In this document: in pieces, positions 40,567 to 49,682 of the stretch | How the letters are laid out: each line of letters begins with the position of its first letter | How positions within the stretch are numbered: the stretch's first letter is position 1 | From: Phytohabitans houttuyneae | GTDB taxonomy: Bacteria; Actinomycetota; Actinomycetes; Mycobacteriales; Micromonosporaceae | Direction: 5' to 3' | DNA length: 64,000 nucleotides | Assembly (NCBI RefSeq): GCF_011764425.1 | Contig: NZ_BLPF01000003.1 | Span: 806,001-870,000, forward strand | Notes under the pieces: generated by a model | Told to the model about the DNA's origin: nothing | Databases searched by the model: none | What the model saw: the letters and a program-made list of their open reading frames with translations, nothing else | Position numbers and translations under genes: made by a program

Positions 40567-41811
40567 ATCGAGCGCGTCACCGCGGTCGTGATCGGGGCCG
40601 GGCACGCCGGCCTCGCCGCGAGCCACTTCCTGAGCCACCGCGCGATCGACCACGTCGTGCTGGAGCGCGGCGAGGTGGCCAATTCGTGGCGGCGTGAACG
40701 CTGGGACTCACTGCGCCTGCTCACGCCCAACTGGCAGAGCCGGCTGCCCGGCCTGCGATACGACGGCCCCGACCCGGACGGGTACATGACGACCGGCGAA
40801 GTGATCGACCTGATCGAGCGCTTCGCCGCCGTCACCCGCGCGCCCGTGCGCACCGGCACCACCGTCACGTCCGTGCGCCCGGACGACGGCGGGTACCGGG
40901 TGACGACCAGCGGCGGCGAGCTGCGCTGCCGGACGGTGGTCATCGCCAGCGGCGCGTGCAACCAGCCGGTGGTGCCGGCGTTCGCCGCCGCGGTGCCGGC
41001 GTCCGTCACCCAGCTGACCCCGTTCGACTACCGCGAACCGGCGCAGCTGCCCGACGGCGGGGTGCTCGTCGTCGGCGCGTCCGCCACCGGCGTCCAGCTC
41101 GCCGCCGAGCTGCGCCGCTCCGGCCGCCCGGTGACCCTCTCGGTCGGCGAGCACGTGCGGCTGCCACGCACGTACCGCGGCCGCGACGTGCTCTGGTGGA
41201 TGGACGCCTCAGGCGTGTGGGACGAGCGGTACGACCAGCTCGACGACCTGGACCGGGCGCGCCGCCTGCCATCGCCGCAGCTGGTCGGCACGCCCGAACG
41301 CGCCACGCTCGACCTCAACGCCCTCGCCGCCGAGGGCGTCGACCTTGTCGGCCGCTTCTCGACCGTCCGCGACGGCCGCGCGCTGTTCTCCGGCGGCCTG
41401 CGCAACGTGCTGTCCCTCGCGGACCTCAAGCTAGGCCGCCTGCTGAACACGTTCGACGAATGGGCCCAGCGCACCGGCCACGACGCCGAGGTCGGCCCAC
41501 CCGAGCGCCTCGCGCCAACCGGAATGCCCGCGACGGCGCCCTGGCAGCTCGACCTGCGTGACGGCCGCATCCGCACGATCGTGTGGGCCACCGGCTACCG
41601 GCCCGACTACCGGTGGCTCGACGTGCCGGTCCTCGACGACAAGGGCCGGCTGCGCCACGACGGCGGGGTGGTCGACAGCCCCGGCCTGTACGTGCTGGGG
41701 CTGCCCGTCCTGCGGCGGCGGCGCTCCACCTTCATCCACGGCATCGAGCAGGACGCCAGCGAGATCGTCGACCACCTCGCCAAGCACCTGGGCGGTACCG
41801 TCGCGGCATGA
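40567..41811 (+). CDS. Flavin-containing monooxygenase-like protein, apparent ATC start
   Basis: About 414 residues. Two Rossmann motifs are present: VVIGAGHAGLAASHFL for FAD and VLVVGASATGVQLAAELRRS for NADPH at about residue 165; NSWRRERWDSLRLLTPNWQS is typical of the family. Homologous N-termini would start MERVTAVVIGAGHAG, but here the codon in that place is ATC (40567), nine bases after GGAGG, and a stop lies just before it. The GTG at 40588 would remove the first strand of the FAD fold. Either a rare ATC start, a start-codon mutation, or a base error. It overlaps the AraC gene by ATGA. Confidence 0.82.
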   Translation: MERVTAVVIGAGHAGLAASHFLSHRAIDHVVLERGEVANSWRRERWDSLRLLTPNWQSRLPGLRYDGPDPDGYMTTGEVIDLIERFAAVTRAPVRTGTTVTSVRPDDGGYRVTTSGGELRCRTVVIASGACNQPVVPAFAAAVPASVTQLTPFDYREPAQLPDGGVLVVGASATGVQLAAELRRSGRPVTLSVGEHVRLPRTYRGRDVLWWMDASGVWDERYDQLDDLDRARRLPSPQLVGTPERATLDLNALAAEGVDLVGRFSTVRDGRALFSGGLRNVLSLADLKLGRLLNTFDEWAQRTGHDAEVGPPERLAPTGMPATAPWQLDLRDGRIRTIVWATGYRPDYRWLDVPVLDDKGRLRHDGGVVDSPGLYVLGLPVLRRRRSTFIHGIEQDASEIVDHLAKHLGGTVAA

Positions 41812-42650
41812 CCGACTCCGCCACCTGGACGAGGGTTGACGACGGCTGCTTCGAGCTGGACCTGCTGACCGCCTCGTACCGGCGGCACGCGTTCACCCGG
41901 CACGCGCACGCCACGTTCGCCATCGGCGTGGTGGTCTCCGGCCAGGAGGAGTTCCACTACCGCGGCGAGCTGCGCCGCGCCGGCGTGGGGAGCCTGGCGA
42001 TCCTGGAGCCCGACGAGCCGCACGACGGCCGGGCCGCCGCCGAGGAGGGCTGGTCGTACCGGGTGCTCTACCCGAGCGAGGACATGCTCCTCGACGGACA
42101 CCCGATCCGCCCCACCTTCCCCGACCCGATCGTCCACGACCCGCGCACCGTGCACCTGGTCCGCGCCGCGCACGAGGAGCTCACCGCCGGTACCGACCCG
42201 CTGGCCGGACACTCCAAGCTGGCGTGGGCGTTCCAAGCCGTCGTCCACCGCCACGGCCTGGCCGGCCGCGCCTCCTCCGGTGCCCCGCCACCGCGGGCCT
42301 CGGACCGGGCCGCCGTGCGCAAGGTCACCCAGGTGCGCGAGCGGCTGCTGGCCGACCTGCGCCGCCCGCCCAACCTCCGCGCGCTCGCCGCGGCCGTCGA
42401 CCTGTCACCGTTCCACATGCTGCGCGTCTTCCGGGAGGCGACCGGCTTCCCGCCACACACCTGGCTGGTGCTCGAGCGGGTCTGCCAGGCCCGCCACCTG
42501 CTGGCCGCCGGCCTCAGCCCGGTACAGACCGCCGACGCCGTCGGGTTCGCCGACCAGGCCCACCTCACCCGCTGGTTCAAGCGGGTGACGGGCGTCACTC
42601 CGGCCGCATACCGCAACAGCGTTCAAGACCGGATGCGCCGCCCGGCCTGA
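41808..42650 (+). CDS. AraC-family transcriptional regulator
   Basis: 280 residues. An N-terminal AraC_binding cupin (FTRHAHATFAIGVVVSGQEE, ILEPDEPHDGRAAAE) and a C-terminal pair of helix-turn-helix motifs at about residues 180-275 (ALAAAVDLSPFHMLRVFREA; TADAVGFADQAHLTRWFKRV, then TGVTPAAYR). It is coupled to the monooxygenase by ATGA and precedes an EamA transporter by ten bases, so it probably controls these neighbours in response to a small ligand. Confidence 0.92.
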   Translation: MTDSATWTRVDDGCFELDLLTASYRRHAFTRHAHATFAIGVVVSGQEEFHYRGELRRAGVGSLAILEPDEPHDGRAAAEEGWSYRVLYPSEDMLLDGHPIRPTFPDPIVHDPRTVHLVRAAHEELTAGTDPLAGHSKLAWAFQAVVHRHGLAGRASSGAPPPRASDRAAVRKVTQVRERLLADLRRPPNLRALAAAVDLSPFHMLRVFREATGFPPHTWLVLERVCQARHLLAAGLSPVQTADAVGFADQAHLTRWFKRVTGVTPAAYRNSVQDRMRRPA

Positions 42651-42660
42651 AGCTCGGTCC

Positions 42661-43548
42661 ATGAGTCGTCGAGGCTGGATCCTCTTCGCCGCCATGTGCG
42701 TGATCTGGGGCATCCCGTACCTGCTGATCAAAGTGGCGGTCCGCGAGATCGGCCCGGCCGAGCTGGTCTTCGTGCGCACCGCGCTCGGCGCGGCCCTGCT
42801 GCTGCCGATCGCGCTGGCCCGCAAGGAGGTCCGCGCCTCGCTGCGTCCGTGGCTGCCGCTGATCGCCTACACCGTGGTCGAGATCGGCCTGCCCTGGCTG
42901 CTGCTGTCCGACGCCGAACGGCACGTCGACAGCTCGTTCACCGGCCTGGTCATCGCCGGCGTGCCGCTGGTCGCGGCGCTGGTCGCCCGCGCCACCAACC
43001 GCGACGAACGGCTCACCCCCGGCCGGGCCGGCGGACTGCTGGCCGGCTTCGCCGGCGTCGCCCTCCTGCTCGGCTTCCACATCGACACCGGCGGCGTCGT
43101 CCCCATGGCCGAACTCGTCGGCGTCGTCATCTGCTACGCCACCGGACCGCTCATCATCGAACGCTGGCTCAGCGACGTGCCCCGCTACGGCGTCGCCGCG
43201 GTCTCGCTGGCGGCCGGCGCGCTCATGTTCGCCCCCTTCGCGGCACCCGACCTGCCGGACCTGGCGCGCACCGTGACCCTCCAGCCGGCGCTGGCCGTGC
43301 TCGCCCTCTCGGTCATCTGCACCGCGCTGGCGTTCGTGCTGTTCTTCGCCCTCATCGCCGAGGTCGGCGGCGTACGCGCCACGGTCATCACGTTCGTCAA
43401 CCCGGCCGTGGCCGTGGTCCTCGGCGCTGCCGTCCTCGGCGAGCAGGTCACACTGCTGACCGGCGTGGCGTTCGCGCTGATCCTGACCGGCTCGGTCCTG
43501 GCCACCCGCCGCGAGCCCAGCCGGCCGGTCGCCGCCGGCGGGGGATGA
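42661..43548 (+). CDS. EamA/DMT-family transporter
   Basis: 295 residues with ten membrane segments in two EamA repeats: first helix GWILFAAMCVIWGIPYLLIK, and the start of the second repeat near residue 150 (MAELVGVVICYATGPLIIER). Members export amino acids or metabolites, often under control of an AraC regulator as here. Substrate unknown. Confidence 0.9.
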   Translation: MSRRGWILFAAMCVIWGIPYLLIKVAVREIGPAELVFVRTALGAALLLPIALARKEVRASLRPWLPLIAYTVVEIGLPWLLLSDAERHVDSSFTGLVIAGVPLVAALVARATNRDERLTPGRAGGLLAGFAGVALLLGFHIDTGGVVPMAELVGVVICYATGPLIIERWLSDVPRYGVAAVSLAAGALMFAPFAAPDLPDLARTVTLQPALAVLALSVICTALAFVLFFALIAEVGGVRATVITFVNPAVAVVLGAAVLGEQVTLLTGVAFALILTGSVLATRREPSRPVAAGGG

Positions 43549-43591
43549 GCGAGGCCGGCGCTGTCCCGCGCGGTCGCACGCGATAAACCGG

Positions 43592-44365
43592 GTGCCGTCG
43601 GTGATCAGCCCCGCGACAATGGCCGGCGTGGAGGAGGTCGAGGTCGTCGTCGCACACAGCGAGCGCGCCACCCTGCGGGTCGGTGACGTGTTCCTGAAGA
43701 TCGACGCTGATCAGACCCGCACCGACGTCGAGGTCGAGGCGATGGCCATGGCGCCGATCCCGACCCCGACGATCCTGTGGCACAAGCCGCCCGCGCTCGC
43801 GCTCGCCGCCCTCCCAGGCACGGCGCTCGGCCACCTCGGCGAGCCGTCGACCGCGTCGCCCGCGGCGTGGGCCGCTGCGGGTGCCGCCGTCCGTACGCTG
43901 CACGACGCGCCGCTGCCGCCGTGGCCCGGGCGGAGCCTCGACGAGCTCGCGTCGCGCCTGGCCGGCGAGTGCGAGTGGCTCGTCGCCAACGACGTCCTTC
44001 CCGCCGACGTGGTCACCCGCAACCGCCGGCTCGCCGAGACCGCGCTGCGGCCGTGGACACCGGTGTTCATCCACGGCGACCTGCAGGTCGACCACGTCTT
44101 CGTCGCCGGTGACGAGGTCACCGGCATCGTCGACTGGTCCGAGGCGTCCCAGGGCGACGCGCTCTTCGACCTCGCCATCCTCACGCTCGGACACAAGGAG
44201 CACCTCGGCGACGTCATCGCCGGCTACGGCACCGACGTCGACCGCGACCTCATCCAGGCGTGGTGGTCGCTGCGATGCTTGACCAGCGTCCGCTGGCTGG
44301 CCGAGCACGGCTACGGCTCGCCGGACGAGTTCCCCGAGGTCGCCGTGCTCAGATCCCAGCTGTGA
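43592..44365 (+). CDS. Aminoglycoside-phosphotransferase-like kinase
   Basis: 257 residues from GTG 43592, or 248 from ATG 43619. The catalytic loop is FIHGDLQVDHVF and the metal site is GIVDWSEASQGDALFDL, both of the APH/choline-kinase family. ATP-site lysine is in DVFLKIDADQTR. Substrate could be an antibiotic or a metabolite such as a sugar or homoserine; sequence does not tell. It stands alone after the EamA gene. Confidence 0.88.
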   Translation: MPSVISPATMAGVEEVEVVVAHSERATLRVGDVFLKIDADQTRTDVEVEAMAMAPIPTPTILWHKPPALALAALPGTALGHLGEPSTASPAAWAAAGAAVRTLHDAPLPPWPGRSLDELASRLAGECEWLVANDVLPADVVTRNRRLAETALRPWTPVFIHGDLQVDHVFVAGDEVTGIVDWSEASQGDALFDLAILTLGHKEHLGDVIAGYGTDVDRDLIQAWWSLRCLTSVRWLAEHGYGSPDEFPEVAVLRSQL

Positions 44366-44385
44366 GGCTTGCCCGAGCCCGACGG

Positions 44386-45456
44386 CTACGAGTGCCGTGC
44401 AGGCCCCAAATTGGGTGTGGCTGCGGAGACCTGCTCGTTGCCGCTGGGCGAGACGCGGCAGGCCGCATCGGTGACGGCGACCGGTCTTACCCGCCGGCCT
44501 AGTGCGCGTAGGAGTGAGTCCTCGACGTGAAGTCCGCGGATCCGCAGCCGGTATCGAGGTAGCTCGTCCGCGACGGAGCAGAGCACCTGCTGGTGGATCG
44601 TGGCGTTCGGGACGTACCGCACGCCGCCTTTCTCCTGCAGGACCATGGTGTTGTTCTCGTCACCGGAGATCACGTGGCCGCGCACGTACTCCAGCCGGTC
44701 CGCCCCATCGTCCACATTGTTTTCGATGACGGTCACGGTGAGCGGCAGGACCGGCGTGGCTAGGACTGGGCCCGCGCTCAGGAGAAGCAGCACGGCGAGC
44801 CCTGACGGACAGACTACGGATATCAACCGCGCCAGCCACGGGTGGACCGGACCGGTGATCGCCGGTACCAGCAACGCCGGCGCCACGAGCAGGGCCACAC
44901 CGAGGGATTGCCGGGTAGCCCAGGCATGCCAGACCGTAGGCGCCACGACCCAGGCGTAGACCGCGAGGGCAAGCGAGACGACCGCCACGCGCATCCAGGC
45001 CGGCTCGGTCCCGATCCTGCCGTACCACGCCGTCCGCTGAAGTACCGCCACAGCCGCCAGGACGAGCATCGGTAGGTACAGGATCTTCCAGGTCGCGAAC
45101 GCGAGGACGAAGGTCCCCGCTAGGAACCAACCGGGCAGCGCGCGGGTGAAACGGGCAAGCAAGGGCCGGGCGCTCTCCGCCGGCGCGCCGGACCGCCGGC
45201 TCACCTCCAGCACGGATCCGATAGTTGCCGCGGCGACGATGGCGGCGGTGACCAGCGGCGTGCCCGTGATGAACATGGCGGCCGCGAGTGTGGTCGCGCT
45301 CACATTGCTGACCAGGAGGAGCATGGTCTGCAACTGGCCGCCGGATTCCACCCAAAGCCGCAGGATTGAGAAGGCGGCCGGTAGCGCGACGAACAGCGTC
45401 CAGAAGCCTTCGGACGCCCGGCTGGTGGACGCGCCTTCCGGCGGCGGTGCCGTCAC
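44386..45456 (-). CDS. Polytopic membrane protein of unknown family
   Basis: 356 residues with about eight predicted membrane helices between residues 20 and 235 (FVALPAAFSILRLWVES; TMLLLVSNVSATTLAAAMFI; WFLAGTFVLAFATWKILYLP; LARLISVVCPSGLAVLLLLS), followed by a soluble C-terminal domain of about 115 residues (NVDDGADRLEYVRGHVISGD, ENNTMVLQEKGGVRYVPNAT) that probably faces outward or inward as a small beta domain. It overlaps the binding lipoprotein by ATGA. No family recognised; it may be a transporter partner or a sensor for the other two genes. Confidence 0.7.
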   Translation of the reverse strand: MTAPPPEGASTSRASEGFWTLFVALPAAFSILRLWVESGGQLQTMLLLVSNVSATTLAAAMFITGTPLVTAAIVAAATIGSVLEVSRRSGAPAESARPLLARFTRALPGWFLAGTFVLAFATWKILYLPMLVLAAVAVLQRTAWYGRIGTEPAWMRVAVVSLALAVYAWVVAPTVWHAWATRQSLGVALLVAPALLVPAITGPVHPWLARLISVVCPSGLAVLLLLSAGPVLATPVLPLTVTVIENNVDDGADRLEYVRGHVISGDENNTMVLQEKGGVRYVPNATIHQQVLCSVADELPRYRLRIRGLHVEDSLLRALGRRVRPVAVTDAACRVSPSGNEQVSAATPNLGPARHS

Positions 45457-46415
45457 GGTGTCGGTGCCATATCGTCAAAATCGACGAGGTCCGGCGCGTC
45501 CAACGGGGGTTGCCTCGCCGGAGGATAGCCATACCAGGGTCCAAGATTGCTGTTGTAGGCGATCTGCCAGGCGGTCGTGTCACCAGCCTCCTGGGCGAGG
45601 TAACTCTTCTTGAGAAAGAAGCTGACCAGATCGCGGAGCGCTGGGTTGCTCTTCGCGACCCCCACGCCGAGTTGTTCCGTGGCCGCGTCCGACAGCGCGA
45701 GGTTCAGGTCGAGAATCGTGAATTGACCGGGGTAGAGGGACGTGAAACCGGCGAGGATGGTCCGGTCGGTGCTGACGGCGTCGAACCGCCCTTCCCGCAT
45801 GCCGTCGACACATGCCCTGACCGTGTCCAGTGGAGTTGCATGGATGTTGCGTTGGAGCAGAAGCCGCTCTGAGGTCGAGCCAGCGGAAGTGCAAACCTTG
45901 TATGCGTCGCTTTGCATATCCTCGATCGTCGAAAGCTTTCCCCGCAACGGATTTCTGATCATGACCCGTTGGTCTGTGATGAAGTAGGGCCCGGAAAACA
46001 ATACCTGCTCCTGCCGCTCCTTCGTGATCGAGAAGCTCGCGAAGATGAGGTCCGCCCGTCCGTTCTGGAGATACTGGATGCGGTCGCGGGTGTTGTTGAT
46101 TGCGACCCATTCGATGTTGTCGTTGCCGACGAAACCGAGCGAGCCGGCCACATACCGTGCGAGGTCCGGATCGAAACCTCGGTTGACGCCGCCGTCGACG
46201 TAGCCCATGAGCGGCTGGTTGACGTACACGCCGATGCGGAGCCGCGGGTGTTTCGCGCGGTCGGCGAGGCCTGCCTCGACAAGCTTGTCGTGGACGGAAG
46301 TCCGACGCTGTGGTTGGACACGTTCGCACGAGGGCAGCGCGGCCAGGACAAGCGCCAGCACGACGGCTACCGAGGTGAACAGGGATCGGTGACGTGACAG
46401 TCCGCTTACCGTCAT
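45453..46415 (-). CDS. Amino-acid-type solute-binding lipoprotein (SBP_bac_3)
   Basis: 320 residues. Signal peptide with lipobox LAALPSC (lipid-modified Cys near residue 29). The mature part is a polar amino-acid-binding fold: GVYVNQPLMGYVDGGVNRGF, DLARYVAGSLGF, NGRADLIFASFSITKERQEQ, VLFSGPYFITDQRVMIRN. Such proteins usually deliver Glu, Arg or Gln to an ABC permease, but no permease or ATPase gene is here, and the tail (AYNSNLGPWYGYPPARQPPL) is extended. It overlaps the membrane protein gene and lies 14 bases after an oxygenase gene; it may sense rather than import. Confidence 0.85.
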   Translation of the reverse strand: MTVSGLSRHRSLFTSVAVVLALVLAALPSCERVQPQRRTSVHDKLVEAGLADRAKHPRLRIGVYVNQPLMGYVDGGVNRGFDPDLARYVAGSLGFVGNDNIEWVAINNTRDRIQYLQNGRADLIFASFSITKERQEQVLFSGPYFITDQRVMIRNPLRGKLSTIEDMQSDAYKVCTSAGSTSERLLLQRNIHATPLDTVRACVDGMREGRFDAVSTDRTILAGFTSLYPGQFTILDLNLALSDAATEQLGVGVAKSNPALRDLVSFFLKKSYLAQEAGDTTAWQIAYNSNLGPWYGYPPARQPPLDAPDLVDFDDMAPTP

Positions 46416-46429
46416 TCAGGCCTCGTTGT

Positions 46430-47632
46430 CTAAACCAACCGGGATCTCGGGACGGGTGTGTAATGCAGCGCCTGCGCGGCCACCTCTTTCGCCTCACCGG
46501 TGAGGCCGGCGACTCGGGCCGGATTCTCCACGAACGGAAGGAACGCCTCGGTGAGCCGGCCAGCGTCGTCGAGCCACCCGTTTTTACGCATGACCGGTGC
46601 CGCGTGGTGATCGTCGGCCGGCAACTGATCCCACAGGGCGCGTTTGAAGTTGGCACGGACGAACCAACGCGCTTGCGCCCCAAACGTCGGCGTGTACCCG
46701 GTGCGGGTGTGGCACACGCGCCGGTTGTTCAGCAGTAACGCGTTGCCAGGCCCGAGCAGGCATCCGGTCGCCCGGGCCTCGACCAATTCTTCCAACTCGG
46801 CGAGCCATTCCACCGCCGCTGGATCGGCGCAGTCGGTGCCATTGAAGTTGACGTTGAGCTCGGTCGCCGCGGCGTCGACCGGATCCATCATGCGCCACTC
46901 CGGCGTACCCAGCGGAATGCCCTGTTCCGCCATCTGCGTGTAGAGCTGCGGTGGCTTGAGCCGGAAGCTTTCCAGTGGCATACGACGCGCCGTCTCGGTC
47001 TGCACAAGGTCCACGACCGAGCACGACAGCGTCCATGCCTGAGGGGCGGCGCGCACCCCGATGAGCGCCAGATAATCCGGGCGCATCCGATGCCAGGTGC
47101 TGTCACAGTGGAACGGGAAGTTGTTGGCGAAGCCACCTGCCCCGCGCTGCAGACGCATCGACTCGATGGGGACCACGTTGTCGAACAACGGGGCGCTGCC
47201 TCTGCCCTCCTGCCGGAAGTTGAAGATCTCCGCGTCCACAAGCACGCTGAGCGCGACGCAGACGAACTCGCTGACGAAGGTCGACTTGTGACCGGGGTCC
47301 AGCGAACCTCCAGCCGCGGGCGACGGGGGCTCGCCCGGATCGACCGGCAGGTGCTCCAGCAGCAATGCGCCCGGGCCGCTATCCAGGACCGCGGTGGCCG
47401 CCGATCTTGTGGCCGAAGACAGTATTTTTCGGCTCGCCTCGCGCGCTGCGGCGATAAAGTCCTCGCGCTGTTCCGGAATATACGGGCAAGCCGGAATCGT
47501 CATAGCAGACTCGAGCAACGACGTATGCTCGACCGCCGAGATGGGGACAATACTGGCTGCCGGGATCGGGGTGATCACGTCGCGGTCGAAGCGGGCTGGA
47601 TTGGCGGTGCGATAGTCGATCCACTCAGCCAT
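46430..47632 (-). CDS. TauD/AsnO-like Fe(II)/2-oxoglutarate oxygenase
   Basis: 400 residues. The iron site HxD appears in FHCDSTWHRM and the distal His in NNRRVCHTRTGYTPTFG, followed by the 2-oxoglutarate Arg in AQARWFVR. Length and sequence around PLGTPEWRMMDPVDAAATEL match clavaminate-synthase-like enzymes such as asparagine or arginine hydroxylases of peptide antibiotic pathways. It leads an operon with an amino-acid-type binding lipoprotein and a membrane protein, which is an unusual combination. Substrate unknown but an amino acid is a fair guess. Confidence 0.85.
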   Translation of the reverse strand: MAEWIDYRTANPARFDRDVITPIPAASIVPISAVEHTSLLESAMTIPACPYIPEQREDFIAAAREASRKILSSATRSAATAVLDSGPGALLLEHLPVDPGEPPSPAAGGSLDPGHKSTFVSEFVCVALSVLVDAEIFNFRQEGRGSAPLFDNVVPIESMRLQRGAGGFANNFPFHCDSTWHRMRPDYLALIGVRAAPQAWTLSCSVVDLVQTETARRMPLESFRLKPPQLYTQMAEQGIPLGTPEWRMMDPVDAAATELNVNFNGTDCADPAAVEWLAELEELVEARATGCLLGPGNALLLNNRRVCHTRTGYTPTFGAQARWFVRANFKRALWDQLPADDHHAAPVMRKNGWLDDAGRLTEAFLPFVENPARVAGLTGEAKEVAAQALHYTPVPRSRLV

Positions 47633-48188
47633 GCGGCCCTCCAGTGATCCGCATCAGCACTGGCATGCATCATATCGGCGGGCGGGCAAGCGAGTCGGTC
47701 TCGCGAAGACGCCCGTCAGATATGCGACAAAACCTTGCGATCATTTCATCGGCCCGCCGCTTGCCGATTGTGTTTGATGTTGGAACAGGCGCGAGCTTCA
47801 ACAATGGCTTGCGTCTCCTTTCTTAATATGTTCTGCCGGCCTTGCTGGGAGCATGCGGGTAGGAGTCGAGACCGACCTCGGCGGATGAGGGCTTTGGTGG
47901 CCGCCGGCTATCGGGTGCAATCAGTCCGATGTCGGTGGCCCGGTATCGGAGCGGAACCGGCACGTGCCGCGGCTGCGCAGCGCACTGCGCAGCCGTCCAG
48001 CAAGCCCTTCGCTCGGGCCGGCTGCGGCAACCACGGCCGGTCCAGGCCCACTTGCGCGGCGATCGTGACCAGCTAGAACTACACCAGTCGATGCCTTGGC
48101 GACACCGTCCATCCGTGGGCGTTCTCACGGCTGAAATCAGGTGCTTGGTTTGCCGCTGATCGCCTGTGCGGTACATAGGCTGGCGGTC
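47633..48188. other. Long intergenic region, partly AT-rich
   Basis: No gene recognised. The first 200 bases are less GC-rich than the surroundings and should hold the promoter of the oxygenase operon. A perfect hairpin lies at 47971-47994. A minus-strand frame reading LVTIAAQVGLDRPWL is too short and isolated to call. Confidence 0.4.
47971..47994. repeat. Perfect 10-bp hairpin
   Basis: GGCTGCGCAG-CGCA-CTGCGCAGCC. Stable, with a four-base loop and no T-run. No gene ends nearby on either strand, so it is not an obvious terminator. Confidence 0.4.
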
Positions 48189-49142
48189 GTGTCACTTGTC
48201 GCGAGTGTGGACATCGCCGCGGCGGCGGCGCGCCTGGCCGGGCGGGTCGTCCGCACTCCCTTGTTGTTCTCCGAGCGGCTGTCCGAGGCCCTCGGGCTGG
48301 TCGTCCTGCTGAAGGCGGAGAACCTGCAGTACACCGGCAGTTTCAAGGCCAGGGGCGCGCAGAACGCGTTGCTGGCCCGTTCCGAGCGGGGACAGCTTCC
48401 GGCCGGTGTCGCGACGTTCTCGGCCGGCAACCACGCGGCCGCTGCGGCGTTCGCCGGCCGTCGCCTGGGGTTGCCGGTGGTGGTGTGCATGCCGCCCGGC
48501 GCGGTCGAGGTGAAGGTAGCGGCGGTGGAACGCTACGGCGGCGAGGTTGTCCTCACCGACGATCTGGTCGGCACCTGCCAGGCGCTGGCCGCCGAGCGCG
48601 GATACACGCTGCTGCACCCCTTCGACGACCTGGACGTCATCGCCGGCGCGGGGACCGTCGGCGCGGAACTGGCCGCCGACGCGGGCACCGTCGACCTGGT
48701 GTTGGTACCGGTCGGAGGTGGAGGCTTGATCAGCGGCGTGGCCGCCGCCGTCAAGCAGGCCTCGCCGGCGACCCGGGTGATCGGTATCGAGCCCGCCACC
48801 GCGAACGCGGTCACCCACGGCCGGCGCCACGGCGCACTGGTCCCGCTGCCCACCCCACCGCGGTCGCTGGCGGACGGGCTCACCGCGCCGTACGTCGGGC
48901 GGCACAATCTCGACCACATCGACAAGTACGTCGACGCCGTGATCGAGGTGCCCGAACACGCCATCGAGCGCGCCTGGTGGGAACTGCTCGACGCCAGCAA
49001 GCTCCTGGTCGAGCCTTCCGCCGCGGTCGGGTTGGCCGCGCTGCGCGAGCACGCGATCGAGGTCGACCCCGGCGCGCGGGTGGCACTCGTCATGTCCGGC
49101 GGCAACGTCGCGCCTACCACCCTGGGCCGCCTCGGCCCGTGA
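48189..49142 (+). CDS. Threonine/serine dehydratase-like PLP enzyme
   Basis: 317 residues from GTG 48189. Fold type II with the pyridoxal-phosphate lysine in YTGSFKARGA, the glycine loop VPVGGGGLISGV and SAGNHAAAAAFAG. The size equals catabolic threonine dehydratase without a regulatory ACT domain. It may deaminate Thr or Ser, or a related hydroxy-amino acid; note the divergent operon with an amino-acid oxygenase 550 bases upstream. Converges with the DUF1772 gene. Confidence 0.9.
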   Translation: MSLVASVDIAAAAARLAGRVVRTPLLFSERLSEALGLVVLLKAENLQYTGSFKARGAQNALLARSERGQLPAGVATFSAGNHAAAAAFAGRRLGLPVVVCMPPGAVEVKVAAVERYGGEVVLTDDLVGTCQALAAERGYTLLHPFDDLDVIAGAGTVGAELAADAGTVDLVLVPVGGGGLISGVAAAVKQASPATRVIGIEPATANAVTHGRRHGALVPLPTPPRSLADGLTAPYVGRHNLDHIDKYVDAVIEVPEHAIERAWWELLDASKLLVEPSAAVGLAALREHAIEVDPGARVALVMSGGNVAPTTLGRLGP

Positions 49143-49155
49143 AATCGTATGTGGG

Positions 49156-49635
49156 TCAGGCCGCGGTGAGCGCGAGCGTGAGGCAGAAGCCGAGCAGCGC
49201 GGCGCCTTGCAGGGCCGCGCGGAGGTTGATGATCGAATCCCACCGCTGCTGAAGCTGGCGTGCTCCGGGAGGCACCCGGCCGGCGTCGGCCGCCTCGATG
49301 AAGACCTTGTTGATAGGTAGCGAGATCCGGTTGAACAGGATCAGCCAGATCAGCAGCAGGAGCAGGGCGATACCCGCGGTGACGCCGGCGATCGGGCGGC
49401 CGGCGAGGAATGCGGTGAGCGTGGTCGCGGCGCCGGCCACCACGCTCACGATTCCCGGTATGGGCATGCGGGCGTTGCCGTAGCGGTGCGACAGGCCGAC
49501 CACCCGGGTCAGGGTGGCGTCGTCGACCGCGGCATACGTCGGGCGCATGACCAGCGCGCCGAGCGTGTCGGTGCCGAAGATGACGGCCGTGGCCAGCGCG
49601 GCGGTGGTGGCGAGGATGTCGAGGAGTACGGTCAC
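49156..49635 (-). CDS. DUF1772-type membrane protein
   Basis: 159 residues from GTG 49635 (GGAGAG upstream). Four membrane helices (LLDILATTAALATAVIFGTD; PIPGIVSVVAGAATTLTAF; IAGVTAGIALLLLLIWLILF; LRAALQGAALLGFCLTLAL), with NRISLPINKVFIEA and QLQQRWDSIINLRAA, the family's conserved loop. Called anthrone-oxygenase-like in databases, but bacterial functions are unclear. Divergent from a TetR gene with two shared operators. Confidence 0.88.
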   Translation of the reverse strand: MTVLLDILATTAALATAVIFGTDTLGALVMRPTYAAVDDATLTRVVGLSHRYGNARMPIPGIVSVVAGAATTLTAFLAGRPIAGVTAGIALLLLLIWLILFNRISLPINKVFIEAADAGRVPPGARQLQQRWDSIINLRAALQGAALLGFCLTLALTAA

Positions 49636-49648
49636 GATCTCTCCAAAA

Positions 49649-49679
49649 TCTAGCGTTGCTAGAAATCTAGCACTGCTAG
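49649..49679. promoter_or_regulatory. Twin TetR operators
   Basis: TCTAGC-GTT-GCTAGA (49649-49663) and CTAGC-ACT-GCTAG (49667-49679), two near-identical palindromes 17 bp apart in the 47-base divergent gap. The second touches the likely ribosome site of the TetR gene, so binding would silence both genes. Confidence 0.72.
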
Positions 49680-49682
49680 GAT

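Noticed and set aside
47823-48176. 117-residue minus-strand frame in the AT-rich intergenic region
   Set aside because: No start site support, biased composition and no recognisable fold; it also spans the hairpin at 47971-47994.
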